A DNA stretch of 64,000 nucleotides, taken from the NCBI GenBank assembly GCA_020637595.1, contig JACKKE010000008.1, positions 1-64,000 of the forward strand, read 5' to 3'. Both the position numbers and the translations under genes were made by a program. Under the pieces are notes generated by a model. The model was not told the DNA's origin, did no database searches, and saw only the letters and a list, made by a program, of their open reading frames with translations. The first letter of the stretch is position 1; each line of letters opens with the position of its first letter. The DNA is from Rhodobacter sp. (lineage in GTDB: Bacteria > Pseudomonadota > Alphaproteobacteria > Rhodobacterales > Rhodobacteraceae). Positions 16,477 through 24,824 of the stretch are shown piece after piece.

Positions 16477-16518
16477 TTGGTTGAAGACAACCACGCGCAT
16501 GAAAGTGGCATCAACCAA
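16477..16518. promoter_or_regulatory. TTGGTTG-type operators near the FCD-only/flavin reductase operon
   Basis: TTGGTTG-AAGA-CAACCA (16477-16493) is an inverted repeat, followed by a half-site CAACCAA at 16512-16518. They lie 75-115 bp upstream of the FCD-only start. Confidence 0.55.
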
Positions 16519-16783
16519 ACTTTCCGCGGTGGCGATCCGGACTGTAAAAAGATTCGGATCCCATGCATTTTTTGGTCGGGGACGGTGCGTGCTGCACAGT
16601 GTTTGGCCGTCCCGCGCATGGAAACCAGACCCTGCGCAGTCGGTTCCGCCGGCATTGGTGCAACTGCAGCATCGGGTGATTCCCTGAGGGAATCGCGGAA
16701 TGCGGACCGGGTTTGCCAAGATTCCGGGCAAAAGATGCGCGACCGCCTCATCTTTCGACGGCGCGCCGCTTTCCCTGGCTGCA

Positions 16784-16843
16784 TTGGTTGACGACCTTTC
16801 GCTTTGGTTAGTGTTTGGTTGACGCAACCAAAATTACAACCAA
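16784..16843. promoter_or_regulatory. TTGGTTG-type operators of the HpaB-like gene
   Basis: A perfect 17-bp palindrome, TTGGTTG-ACG-CAACCAA, lies at 16815-16831. Half-sites TTGGTTG (16784), TTGGTTA (16804) and CAACCAA (16837) surround it. This is the strongest site in the family and stands about 140 bp before the monooxygenase start. Confidence 0.65.
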
Positions 16844-16971
16844 TCCTCTGGTGTAACGAGAGCGGTTGTCAGATCGACCAAACGTCCCGCTGGTTGCCGG
16901 TCGCCGGAAGCCACCGGGGGCGGGCCGCCCGGCACAACAGAAACAGACGCAACATGGATCGAGGAACCCAG

Positions 16972-18459
16972 ATGGACGGAGCACCCAGAAAACTGCAACC
17001 CAGCAGCGCCAGCGCGCTGAAAACCGGCGAGGAATACAAAGCGTCGCTCGACGACGGACGCCAGATCTGGGTGAACGGCCGCAAGCTGGCCAATGTCTTT
17101 GACGAGCCCGCGCTGGCTGCCGGCGTCGATCTGATGGCGTCGATGTTCGACGACCAGTTCAAGCCGGAATACGCCCATGCCACCACCACCTTCGACGAGA
17201 AGTTGGGCAAGACCGTTGGCCGTTCCTGGCAGGAACCCAAGACGCCGGAGGAAATGGTCAACCGGCGCAAGATGATCGAATACACCGCCGAAAAGACCGC
17301 CGGCACCTTCGGACGTCCGCCCGATCTGGCGCCGACCATCGCCATCGGCATCGCCTCGCTGCTGGACCGGTTCAAGGGGGCCAAGTCGGCCTTTGACGAA
17401 TGCAAGCCCGACTTTGCCGAGAACGTTGCGCGTTATATCGAATACGGTCGCGCCAACACCATCACCGCGGCGGAATCGCTGACCGGACCGCAGAACGACC
17501 GTTCGCACCCGCAGGCACAGTGGGCCAGCCTGTTGCGGGTCAAGAAGGTCGCCAAGGAGGGGGTCTGGATCTCAGGGGCCAAATCGGTGGGCTCGGTCGC
17601 CGCGCAGTCGAACGAGATCATCTTTACCAACCTCGGCTATCCCGACACGCCGCCCGAGGCCAAGATCTGGGGCGCGGTGCCGATCAACACCCCCGGCATC
17701 AAGCTGATCAGCCGCGAGATGCTGTCGAATCCGGGGGCCGACCCCTTCGACCACCCGATCAACTGCAAGGGCGAGGAAGCCGACCAGCTGGTGGTGTTCG
17801 ACAACGTCTTTGTGCCCAAGGAACGGATCTTCAATCTTGGCGACTCCAGCCTCTGGGGGCTGGCGGGTGAGGCGACGCTCTGGGCGCACTGGCATGTGCT
17901 GACCCGGCTGATGGTCAAGTCGGAAATCTATGTCGGCGCCGCACAGCTGGTGACCGAGGTGCTGGGCACCGGGCATTTCCCGGGGGTTCAGGGCACCCTG
18001 GGCGAGATCATCGAGTTCAACCGCGCGATCCGCGCCTTTATCCTGGCTGCCGAGGCCAATGCCGATCAGGCGCCGAATGGCACCATGCGTCCCGACGTGA
18101 CGATGATCACCGCGGGCCGGCTGTTCACGATCCGGCACTATCCGACCATCGTGCACCAGCTGCAGGAGATCTGCGGGCAGGGTCTGGTGATGCGCTTTGG
18201 CAAGAACGCCTTCAACAACCCCGACATCGGCCACCACCTGCACGAACTGCTGCCGGGCAAGGGCGTCACCGGGATGCAGAAGGAGGCGCTGATGAACTTC
18301 ATCTGGGATCTCACCGGCTCCAGCCATGCCGGCCGCGTCGCGCTGTTCGAGAACGTGAACGCCGCCCCGCCGCCCCGGCTGCGCGAACGCCTGTTCCGCG
18401 AATTCGACCGGACCGAAATGGTCGCCCGGGTCAAGCGCATGGCGAACCTGGATTTCTGA
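16972..18459 (+). CDS. HpaB-like FADH2-dependent aromatic monooxygenase (large component)
   Basis: This 495-residue protein is of the 4-hydroxyphenylacetate 3-monooxygenase/chlorophenol monooxygenase family, an acyl-CoA-dehydrogenase-like fold that uses free FADH2 supplied by a reductase. The N-terminal HpaB_N (TGEEYKASLDDGRQIWVNG) and C-terminal HpaB domains are both present, and the length is normal. Its reductase partner is probably the divergent flavin reductase. With a NicX-like dioxygenase next door, hydroxylation of a hydroxypyridine-type ring is more likely than of 4-hydroxyphenylacetate. The ATG was chosen after a GAGGAA ribosome binding site; a longer frame upstream crosses the operators. 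Confidence 0.88.
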   Translation: MDGAPRKLQPSSASALKTGEEYKASLDDGRQIWVNGRKLANVFDEPALAAGVDLMASMFDDQFKPEYAHATTTFDEKLGKTVGRSWQEPKTPEEMVNRRKMIEYTAEKTAGTFGRPPDLAPTIAIGIASLLDRFKGAKSAFDECKPDFAENVARYIEYGRANTITAAESLTGPQNDRSHPQAQWASLLRVKKVAKEGVWISGAKSVGSVAAQSNEIIFTNLGYPDTPPEAKIWGAVPINTPGIKLISREMLSNPGADPFDHPINCKGEEADQLVVFDNVFVPKERIFNLGDSSLWGLAGEATLWAHWHVLTRLMVKSEIYVGAAQLVTEVLGTGHFPGVQGTLGEIIEFNRAIRAFILAAEANADQAPNGTMRPDVTMITAGRLFTIRHYPTIVHQLQEICGQGLVMRFGKNAFNNPDIGHHLHELLPGKGVTGMQKEALMNFIWDLTGSSHAGRVALFENVNAAPPPRLRERLFREFDRTEMVARVKRMANLDF

Positions 18460-18486
18460 CCCGGTATCGCGGGCAACCCGTCAACA

Positions 18487-18509
18487 GCCTGCCCGGCCAG
18501 CGGGCAGGC
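18487..18509 (+). other. Intra-operon hairpin
   Basis: A perfect 9-bp stem, GCCTGCCCG with CGGGCAGGC, and a 5-base loop lies between the monooxygenase and the NicX-like gene. It lacks a T tract, so it is more likely an mRNA processing or stability element than a full terminator. Confidence 0.5.
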
Positions 18510-18530
18510 GCCCCAACATCGAGGTGACCA

Positions 18531-19565
18531 ATGGCATCGCAATTCGAAATGGTGAAGCTCTTCACCCAGCAGCTCGAACTGTGCGGGGTGAAGCCGCACG
18601 AAACGCTGATCGTTCTGGTCGAGGGCGATATTCGCCAGGACTATGCCGAGGCGATCCTGATCGCGGCGCGGGAAATGGGGCTGACGCCTTTCCAGATCAC
18701 CGTGCCCTTGCGCGAACAGCGTTCGATCAAGTCGATGACCGGCCGCACCGGCATCGCCGGCAACCTGCCGGTTATCGAGGCGCTCAAGAAGGCCGATATC
18801 GTCATTGACCTGATGGGCATGCTGTTCAGCCACGAGCAGAACGAGATCATGGCCACCGGCACCCGCGTGTGCTTCATCCGCGAGCCCTTCGAGGTGCTGG
18901 CCCGCAACATGCCGACGCGCGACCTGCGCCGGCGCCTGGAATTCGCCGACGCCATGCTGTCCAAGGCCTCGACCATGCGGATCTGGTCGGATGCGGGCAC
19001 CGACGTGACCTATCAGCTGGGCGACTATCCGACGATGATGCAATACGGCTATACCGACACGCCCGGTCGCTGGGACCACATGGGCACCGGGCAGGTGCTG
19101 ACCAACGGCAACGACGGCCGGGTTGACGGCACCGTCGTGCTGCAGGCCGGCGATGTGGTGAACGGTTTCCGTCGCTATCTGGAAAGCGAGGTGAAGCTGA
19201 CCATCAAGGACGGGTTCATCACCGCGATCGACGGCCCCGGCATGGATGCCGCGCTGATCCGCAAATACATCGAAAGCTATAACGACCCGCGTGCCTATGC
19301 GATCAGCCACATCGGCTGGGGGCTGCTGGACAGCGCGCCCTGGTATCACAACATCATCACCCGCACCAAGGATGCCGAGATCGGCACCTCGATGCTGTCC
19401 TACTACGGCAACATCCTGTTCTCGACCGGCCCCAACACCGAGCTGGGCGGCAAGAACGACACGGCCTGCCACATGGACATGCCGATGCGCGACTGCTCGC
19501 TCAGCCTCGACGGCGTTCAGGTCGTCGACAAGGGCAAGATCGTCATCCCCGAGATGATGGCCTGA
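18531..19565 (+). CDS. NicX-like ring-cleavage dioxygenase (M29-aminopeptidase-related fold)
   Basis: This 344-residue protein is related to M29-type leucyl aminopeptidases and to NicX, the 2,5-dihydroxypyridine 5,6-dioxygenase of nicotinate degradation. NicX uses an Fe(II) site that includes a His-x-Asp pair near its C-terminus; here CHMDMPMRD gives His314 and Asp316 at the matching distance from the end. Other conserved stretches are GRWDHMGTGQV and AISHIGWGLL. Position after an HpaB-like hydroxylase fits extradiol-type opening of a dihydroxy N-heterocycle to an N-formylmaleamate-like product. The exact ring is unknown. The annotation aminopeptidase would be misleading. Confidence 0.78.
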   Translation: MASQFEMVKLFTQQLELCGVKPHETLIVLVEGDIRQDYAEAILIAAREMGLTPFQITVPLREQRSIKSMTGRTGIAGNLPVIEALKKADIVIDLMGMLFSHEQNEIMATGTRVCFIREPFEVLARNMPTRDLRRRLEFADAMLSKASTMRIWSDAGTDVTYQLGDYPTMMQYGYTDTPGRWDHMGTGQVLTNGNDGRVDGTVVLQAGDVVNGFRRYLESEVKLTIKDGFITAIDGPGMDAALIRKYIESYNDPRAYAISHIGWGLLDSAPWYHNIITRTKDAEIGTSMLSYYGNILFSTGPNTELGGKNDTACHMDMPMRDCSLSLDGVQVVDKGKIVIPEMMA

Positions 19566-19577
19566 GGGGGAGGGGGC

Positions 19578-20501
19578 ATGACCGTCGCCAGCGCCTTCGA
19601 GCGGGACAGCGTCGGAGCTTCGGCTCCTCCCCGTCCCGCCAAACGGAAACTGTCACCCTGGGAGCGTCAGAGTCGCAACCTGACCTGGTCGCTCCTGTCC
19701 CTGCCGCTTGTGGCGATGGCGGTCCTTTTCGTCGCGCCGCTGCTGGTGCTGCTCTATATCAGCTTTGGCGGCTGGGCATCGAGCTTCAACCTGGCGGGAT
19801 ACGAGCGCCTCGCCGTGCCGGTCTACTGGCGGCTTTTGTGGTTCACGCTGCAGATGGCGGTGACGGTCACCTTTGCCTGTGCGGTCCTCGCCTATCCGAT
19901 TGCCTATCTGATCGTGTGCTTCAAGGGGCGCTTCGCGCAGCTGATGGCGCTGGGCCTGTTCGTGTCGCTGTGGATGAGCTTCCTCGCCCGGACCTTTGCC
20001 TGGATCGTCATCCTGCAGCGCAACGGCATCGCCAACAGCTTTATGATGAACATCGGCATCATCGACGAGCCGCTGTCGCTGGTCTACAACACCACCGGCG
20101 TCTACATCGGCATGATCCATATCATGCTGCCCTTTATGATCGTCACCCTGGTGCCGACCATGAGCGCGATCGACGACGCCTATCTGCGCGCCGGGCTCAG
20201 CCTGGGCGGGCGGCCGTTCCAGGTGTTCCGCCAGGTGTTCTTTCCGCTGTCGATGCCGGGCGTCGTGGCAGGGTCGATCCTGGTCTTCGCGCTGTCCTTC
20301 GGCATGTATATCACCCCCGCCATCCTCGGCGGCGGCCGGGCGCCGACCATCGTGTTGGCTGTGCGCGACCAGATCTCGAAAATGGGTGACCTGCAGCTTG
20401 CCGCCGCGACCTCGATGGTCCTGCTGGCGATCTGTCTGGGCATCCTGATCTTCTACAACTGGATCGTCGGCGTCGACCGGATCCTTGAACGGGACAAGTG
20501 A
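19578..20501 (+). CDS. ABC transporter permease, spermidine/putrescine (PotB) type
   Basis: This 307-residue membrane protein has about six membrane segments and the coupling region AYLRAGLSLGGRPFQVFRQVFFPLSMPG. A basic, Pro-rich cytoplasmic N-terminus precedes the first segment. It starts 12 bp after the NicX-like gene, so it is co-transcribed with the catabolic enzymes. It pairs with the second permease, which is fused to the ATPase. Confidence 0.9.
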   Translation: MTVASAFERDSVGASAPPRPAKRKLSPWERQSRNLTWSLLSLPLVAMAVLFVAPLLVLLYISFGGWASSFNLAGYERLAVPVYWRLLWFTLQMAVTVTFACAVLAYPIAYLIVCFKGRFAQLMALGLFVSLWMSFLARTFAWIVILQRNGIANSFMMNIGIIDEPLSLVYNTTGVYIGMIHIMLPFMIVTLVPTMSAIDDAYLRAGLSLGGRPFQVFRQVFFPLSMPGVVAGSILVFALSFGMYITPAILGGGRAPTIVLAVRDQISKMGDLQLAAATSMVLLAICLGILIFYNWIVGVDRILERDK

Positions 20502-20505
20502 CGTC

Positions 20506-22575
20506 ATGGAGTATCTGCTCAGTCACCCGGTGAAGGTCTTTCTGAAGACCTATGGCTGGATCATGCTGTTCCTCATCAACCTGCCGATCCTGATCCTGGT
20601 GCCGATCTCGTTCGGGGCAGGGCAGTCGATGGTCTTTCCGCCCGAAGAGCTGTCGCTCGAATGGTATCGCGAGCTGGTCAACGACGCCGGCTGGGGGCGC
20701 ACGGCGTTTCTCAGCCTGCGGATCGCGCTGCTGGCGACGCTCTTTGCGGTGATCATCGGCGTGCCCGCGGCGATCGGCATCAGCCGGCTGAAGGGGCGGG
20801 TGGGCGAGGTCGTCAAGATGTTCTTCGTCTCGCCGATGATCGTGCCGCTGATCGTCATCGGCGTGGGGTTCTATCTGGTGCTGGCCAAGCTGGGCATGCT
20901 GCAGATGATCGCGCCGATCTCGCTGGTGCATGCGATCGTCGTGCTGCCCTTCGTGATCATGCCGGTGCTGGCGCGGCTGTCGCGCAACGATCCGGCGCTC
21001 GAGCGGGCCTCGGCCTCGCTGGGGGCGCGGCCCTGGGTCACGCTGTTCACCGTCACCCTGCCGCTGCTGATCCCGGCCATCGCCGCCGCGGGCCTCTTTG
21101 CCTTCATGTTCTCGTTCGACGAGGTGGTGATCGCGCAGTTCCTCGCCGGCCCGCGCTTCGAGACCCTGCCGCGCAAGATGGAGGGCGGCATGACCCTCGA
21201 CGGGCTCAACAAGGCGATCACCGCCATCGCGTCGCTGCAGCTGGGGTTCGTCGTCCTCTACCTGACACTGACCAAGGCCCTCGGCTGGCTGCGCGGCAGC
21301 ATGATCTGGCAACGGATTGTTGCGCCGTCGCGGCCTGCGCGGTCGCTCTCGGCCGCCGCTGTCGGTGATCTGCGCCGCTATGACGACGACAGCGCGTCCG
21401 CCCTCCCCGCGGCAGCTTTGCCTGCCACCCCTCCCGCGCCGGCGCTTCTCCCCGTCCGGGGGGATGGGCCCAACGGTGCCTCGAACAAGGAAAGCCCCTC
21501 GACGATGGAAAGCAGCCAGCACGGATACGGAATCCGGTTTGACCGTCTGACCAAATATTACGGCGACAAGGCCGCAGTCGAAGATGTCCGCCTGCATGTC
21601 CAGCCCGGCGAGTTCGTGACCATCCTGGGCCCCTCGGGGTCGGGCAAGACCACGCTGCTGATGCTGGTTGCAGGGTTCGTGGCCCCCGATCACGGCCACC
21701 TCATGCTGGGCGATCGCGATATCTCGCGCGTGCCGCCCTATCAGCGCGACATCGGCGTGGTGTTCCAGTCCTATGCCCTGTTCCCGCACATGAACGTTGC
21801 CCGCAACGTCGGCTATCCGCTGCGCGTGCGGGGGGTGAAGAAAAAGGACCAGGCGAAGCAGGTCGAATGGGCGCTGTCGCGCGTGCAGATGGAACAATAC
21901 TCCGAGCGGCTGGTGACCCAGCTGTCGGGGGGGCAGCAACAGCGGATCGCCCTGGCCCGTGCCATCTCGTTCAACCCGCGCGCCCTGCTGATGGACGAAC
22001 CGCTGGCCGCGCTGGACCGCAACCTGCGTGCCTCGATGCAGCACGAGATCCGGTCGCTGCAGCGCAGCCTGGGCCAGACAGTGGTGTTCGTCACCCATGA
22101 CCAGGAAGAGGCGCTGAACATGTCCGACCGCGTTGCGGTGATGAATGACGGCCGGCTGCAGCAGATCGCCACGCCGCGGGATCTGTATCGCACGCCCGCC
22201 AATTCGTTCGTGGCCGAGTTCTTTGGCGAATCGAACCTGTTCCGCGGCGGTTTCGACGGAACCGCGCTGAGCGTGGTCGACGGGGCCAGGCTGCCGGTCC
22301 CGGCCGAGGGCAATGCCAAGGTCAAGGACACGGCGGTGCTCTGCGTCCGCCCCGAGGTGATCCGCGTCGACGAGGCCGGCGCGCCGGACTGGTCGCTGCA
22401 GGGCGTGGTCAGCGATGTGCGCTTTCTGGGCAGCAAACTGCGGATCGAGTTCGAAACCCCGCTGGGCACCGTCATCACCGCGCAGAACATCGACGGTGTC
22501 ACTTCGGCGCCGGAAATGGGCACCCGGCACAGCCTGAGCTGGGACCCCCGAATGAGCCATCTGATGCCGTCCTGA
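20506..22575 (+). CDS. Fused ABC permease (PotC type) and ATPase (PotA type)
   Basis: A single 689-residue chain. Residues about 1-275 are a PotC-type permease with about six membrane segments and the coupling region LERASASLGARPWVTLFTV. A Pro/Ala/Ser-rich linker follows (about 280-335). Residues about 340-600 are the ATPase: Walker A GPSGSGKTT, signature LSGGQQQRIALARA, Walker B LLMDEPLAALD, switch His VTHDQEEA. A TOBE-type C-terminal domain ends the chain. Permease and ATPase are normally separate proteins in this transporter class. An internal ATG at 21505 could start a free ATPase, but its ribosome binding site is weak. It begins 5 bp after the first permease. Confidence 0.88.
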   Translation: MEYLLSHPVKVFLKTYGWIMLFLINLPILILVPISFGAGQSMVFPPEELSLEWYRELVNDAGWGRTAFLSLRIALLATLFAVIIGVPAAIGISRLKGRVGEVVKMFFVSPMIVPLIVIGVGFYLVLAKLGMLQMIAPISLVHAIVVLPFVIMPVLARLSRNDPALERASASLGARPWVTLFTVTLPLLIPAIAAAGLFAFMFSFDEVVIAQFLAGPRFETLPRKMEGGMTLDGLNKAITAIASLQLGFVVLYLTLTKALGWLRGSMIWQRIVAPSRPARSLSAAAVGDLRRYDDDSASALPAAALPATPPAPALLPVRGDGPNGASNKESPSTMESSQHGYGIRFDRLTKYYGDKAAVEDVRLHVQPGEFVTILGPSGSGKTTLLMLVAGFVAPDHGHLMLGDRDISRVPPYQRDIGVVFQSYALFPHMNVARNVGYPLRVRGVKKKDQAKQVEWALSRVQMEQYSERLVTQLSGGQQQRIALARAISFNPRALLMDEPLAALDRNLRASMQHEIRSLQRSLGQTVVFVTHDQEEALNMSDRVAVMNDGRLQQIATPRDLYRTPANSFVAEFFGESNLFRGGFDGTALSVVDGARLPVPAEGNAKVKDTAVLCVRPEVIRVDEAGAPDWSLQGVVSDVRFLGSKLRIEFETPLGTVITAQNIDGVTSAPEMGTRHSLSWDPRMSHLMPS

Positions 22576-22606
22576 CGCAGCCCGGCGTCACCGGCGTCCC
22601 TCCCGT

Positions 22607-22627
22607 CCCCCGGGTGCGCCCCGGGGG
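22607..22627 (+). other. Hairpin ahead of the binding-protein gene
   Basis: CCCCCGGG and CCCGGGGG form an 8-bp stem with a 5-base loop, in the 149-bp gap before the binding-protein gene. It may stabilise or partly terminate transcripts so that the binding protein is made in excess. Confidence 0.4.
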
Positions 22628-22724
22628 CGGCGAACCAAGGCCCCGACATCGCGGTGTCTCACCGTGCAGGGCCCCCCTCTCGTGCAAGCCCCATAAGATC
22701 GACCCAACAGGAAAGGGAACAGTG

Positions 22725-23822
22725 ATGACCTACAAGACCAGCAGACGGCAGTTCCTGGCGACGGCAAGCGCCAGCGGCCTGATCCTCGGATTGCCCGGCC
22801 TGCGCGGAGCCCGCGCCCAGTCGGCGCTCGAATTTCCGCAACTCGCCGGCGACAGCGAAATCGTCGTCGTCACCTGGGGCGGGTCGACCAACGACCGGTT
22901 CCAGCAATACTATCTGAACGATTTCACCCCGGATTACGGGATCAGCGCCCAGTTCACCAGCTACCCGGACGTCGCGCGGCTGGAGGTGATGAACCAGATC
23001 GGCAACGTTGAATGGGACATGGTCGATTTCGAAGGCGCGCAGATGAACATCGCCTCGGGCAAGGGGCTGCTGCGTCCGATCGACTATGACCTGATCCATT
23101 CGGTGGTGCCCGCGGACCAGCTGGCGACCGCGTTCTGCCGCGAATACGGCATCGGCTCGGTTTCGTTCTCGACCAACATCGGCTGGAACTCCAACCTCTA
23201 TCCCGATGGTGGGCCGCAAAGCTGGGTCGAGTTCTTCGACACCGAACGCTTCCCCGGTCGTCGTGGCCTCTATGCCCAGCCCCGCCCCTCGTTCGAGATC
23301 GCCCTCATGGCGGCGGGCGTGCCGATCGCGGACATCTATCCGATGGACATGAACGAGGCCTTCGAGGCGCTCGATGCGATCCGCGACAAGGTGGATCAGT
23401 GGGTCGAGCGGACCTCGCAATGGGGGGTCATGCTGCAGAATAACGAGGTCGATCTGGCCGGCGCCAGCCTCTCGCGTCTGGTGGACGAGAAACTGGCCAA
23501 CCGCGGCTGGGATCTGAACTTCAAGCAGTCGATCCTCGAACAGTCCTACTGGACCATCCCGGCGAATGCCCCCAACGGCGACGACGCGATGAAGGTTCTG
23601 GCCTGGCTGCTGCGGGCGCCGGGGCAAAAAGCCTATGCCGAATCGACCCCGATCGGCATGACCAACACCACGATCTACGACGATCTGACGGGCCCCTATG
23701 CGCCTTTCTCGCCGGCCTCGCCGGCCAACACCGCCGATACCCTGTTCATCGACGACGTGTGGTGGACCGAGCATCAGGAAGAAGCCCAGGTGCGGTGGCT
23801 GGACTGGCTCAGCGCCAGCTGA
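22725..23822 (+). CDS. ABC transporter substrate-binding protein, PotD/spermidine type, Tat-exported
   Basis: This 365-residue binding protein has a twin-arginine signal (SRRQFLATASASGLILGLPG, cleaved near ARAQS). The body matches PotD-like proteins: EIVVVTWGGSTNDRFQQ opening and VEWDMVDFEGAQMN lobe. It completes the polyamine-type importer whose permeases lie upstream; the ligand may be the N-heterocycle or a related compound, by context only. The start follows an AGGAAAGGG ribosome binding site. Confidence 0.88.
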   Translation: MTYKTSRRQFLATASASGLILGLPGLRGARAQSALEFPQLAGDSEIVVVTWGGSTNDRFQQYYLNDFTPDYGISAQFTSYPDVARLEVMNQIGNVEWDMVDFEGAQMNIASGKGLLRPIDYDLIHSVVPADQLATAFCREYGIGSVSFSTNIGWNSNLYPDGGPQSWVEFFDTERFPGRRGLYAQPRPSFEIALMAAGVPIADIYPMDMNEAFEALDAIRDKVDQWVERTSQWGVMLQNNEVDLAGASLSRLVDEKLANRGWDLNFKQSILEQSYWTIPANAPNGDDAMKVLAWLLRAPGQKAYAESTPIGMTNTTIYDDLTGPYAPFSPASPANTADTLFIDDVWWTEHQEEAQVRWLDWLSAS

Positions 23823-23834
23823 CCGGGCGACGGC

Positions 23835-23860
23835 GGCCTGCCCCCTTGGCGGGGCAGGCC
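23835..23860 (+). terminator. Hairpin terminator after the binding protein
   Basis: A perfect 10-bp stem, GGCCTGCCCC with GGGGCAGGCC, closes a 6-base loop and is followed by CTTTC. It could end the ABC operon or reduce transcription into the flavin-nucleotide gene that starts 20 bp later. Confidence 0.65.
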
Positions 23861-23879
23861 CTTTCGAAAGGGGGAAACC

Positions 23880-24686
23880 GTGCTGCATGCTCCTGACCTC
23901 CAGCACCAGCAACCCGCGCCGCTGTTCGGCTTTGACGGCCGGTCCGAGCTGCCGGCGGCGTTTCGCGGATCGGTGCTGCTGCTGGGCAGTTTCGACGGTT
24001 TCCACCGTGGCCACCGCGCCCTGCTGGAGCGCGGCCGGACCTTGGCGCGGGCGTCGGGGCGGCCGCTGGCGGTGCTGCAACTCGACCCGCATCCGCAGGT
24101 GCTGTTCCGCGGCGCCACGCGGTTTCGGCTGGTGACCGGCATCGCGCGGACCCTGCTGCTGGGGCAGTGCGGCTTCGATTTTCTCTATACCCCGCGGTTC
24201 GATGCGGCCTATGCCGCCCTGCCGCCCGGGGCGTTCGCCCGCACCGTCCTGTGTGACCGGCTGGGTGTCGGCGCGGTGGTGACCGGACCCGACTTCCGTT
24301 TTGGTCACAAGCGTCTGGGCGATGTGGATATGCTGCGGGCGCTTGGCCGGCGGTTCGGCTTTGCGGTCGATACCATCGACGAGGTGCGCGACGGCACGCA
24401 GCGGATTTCCTCGAGTCTGATCCGCGAGGCGATCACGCGGGGGGATCTGGCGCGCGTTGCGCGTCTGCTGGGGCGCGACTGGCTGGTCGGCATCGCGCGC
24501 GACGCGCAGGGCCGCTGGTCCTTTGACGCCGAACAGCTGCTGCCCCCGGCGGGCGACTGGCCGGTCGAGGCCTGCGATGCCGCGGGTGGTGGCCTGGTGC
24601 GGACCACGCTGTCGCTGGGTGCCTGCGGCGACGTCAGTCGGTTCGCGGCGCCATCCTCCTGCCGCATGCTGCGCTGGCTGGCATAG
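23880..24686 (+). CDS. FMN adenylyltransferase (FAD synthetase) domain protein, RibF-like without the kinase domain
   Basis: This 268-residue protein matches the N-terminal FAD synthetase half of RibF: LGSFDGFHRGHRALL holds the HxGH-type nucleotidyltransferase motif, then VVTGPDFRFGHKRLGD and ISSSLIREAI. The riboflavin kinase half of normal RibF (about 310 residues in total, with a GFPTANI motif) is not recognisable; the last 75 residues are unlike it. It may turn FMN into FAD for the flavin enzymes nearby. The GTG start follows AAAGGGGG. It lies at the end of region 2, behind a hairpin. Confidence 0.8.
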   Translation: MLHAPDLQHQQPAPLFGFDGRSELPAAFRGSVLLLGSFDGFHRGHRALLERGRTLARASGRPLAVLQLDPHPQVLFRGATRFRLVTGIARTLLLGQCGFDFLYTPRFDAAYAALPPGAFARTVLCDRLGVGAVVTGPDFRFGHKRLGDVDMLRALGRRFGFAVDTIDEVRDGTQRISSSLIREAITRGDLARVARLLGRDWLVGIARDAQGRWSFDAEQLLPPAGDWPVEACDAAGGGLVRTTLSLGACGDVSRFAAPSSCRMLRWLA

Positions 24687-24751
24687 ACGCGCCGACGGCT
24701 GCAGCCACCCGAAAGCCTTCCGGGATGCGGTGTTTTCCCCGTGTGAAACTA

Positions 24752-24795
24752 AATGGTCCTACCATATTGACAAAGGTAGAACCATTGATAGCTTA
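24752..24795 (+). promoter_or_regulatory. TRAP operon promoter with two FadR-type operators
   Basis: Two copies of the 15-bp palindrome lie here: AATGGTCCTACCATA (24752-24766) and AAAGGTAGAACCATT (24772-24786). TTGACA (24767-24772) sits between them, with a weak -10 near 24790-24795, so the second operator fills the spacer. This layout fits repression by a FadR-type GntR protein. Confidence 0.65.
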
Positions 24796-24824
24796 CCCGG
24801 AGAGAACACGCATGGGAGGAAAGC

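Larger units (their letters stand above)
16404..16971. other. Divergent regulatory gap between the flavin reductase operon and the monooxygenase
   Basis: No gene is supported here. Operator-like sites cluster at both ends, one set near the FCD-only gene and one near the HpaB-like gene. The middle (about 16520-16780) has lower GC than the flanking genes and shows nothing recognisable. Confidence 0.55.

Noticed and set aside
10355..16843. CRISPR-like or transposon repeats for the TTGGTTG elements
   Set aside because: The units are only 7 bp, confined to promoter gaps and arranged as inverted or phased half-sites, which fits operators and not arrays or mobile-element ends.
18531..19565. Leucyl aminopeptidase
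   Set aside because: The fold is shared, but the His-x-Asp pair near the C-terminus and the hydroxylase context fit a NicX-like dioxygenase better.
20311..22560. 749-residue minus-strand open frame opposite the ABC genes
   Set aside because: It has the same codon-shadow composition, no domain and no ribosome binding site; the plus-strand ABC motifs are unambiguous.
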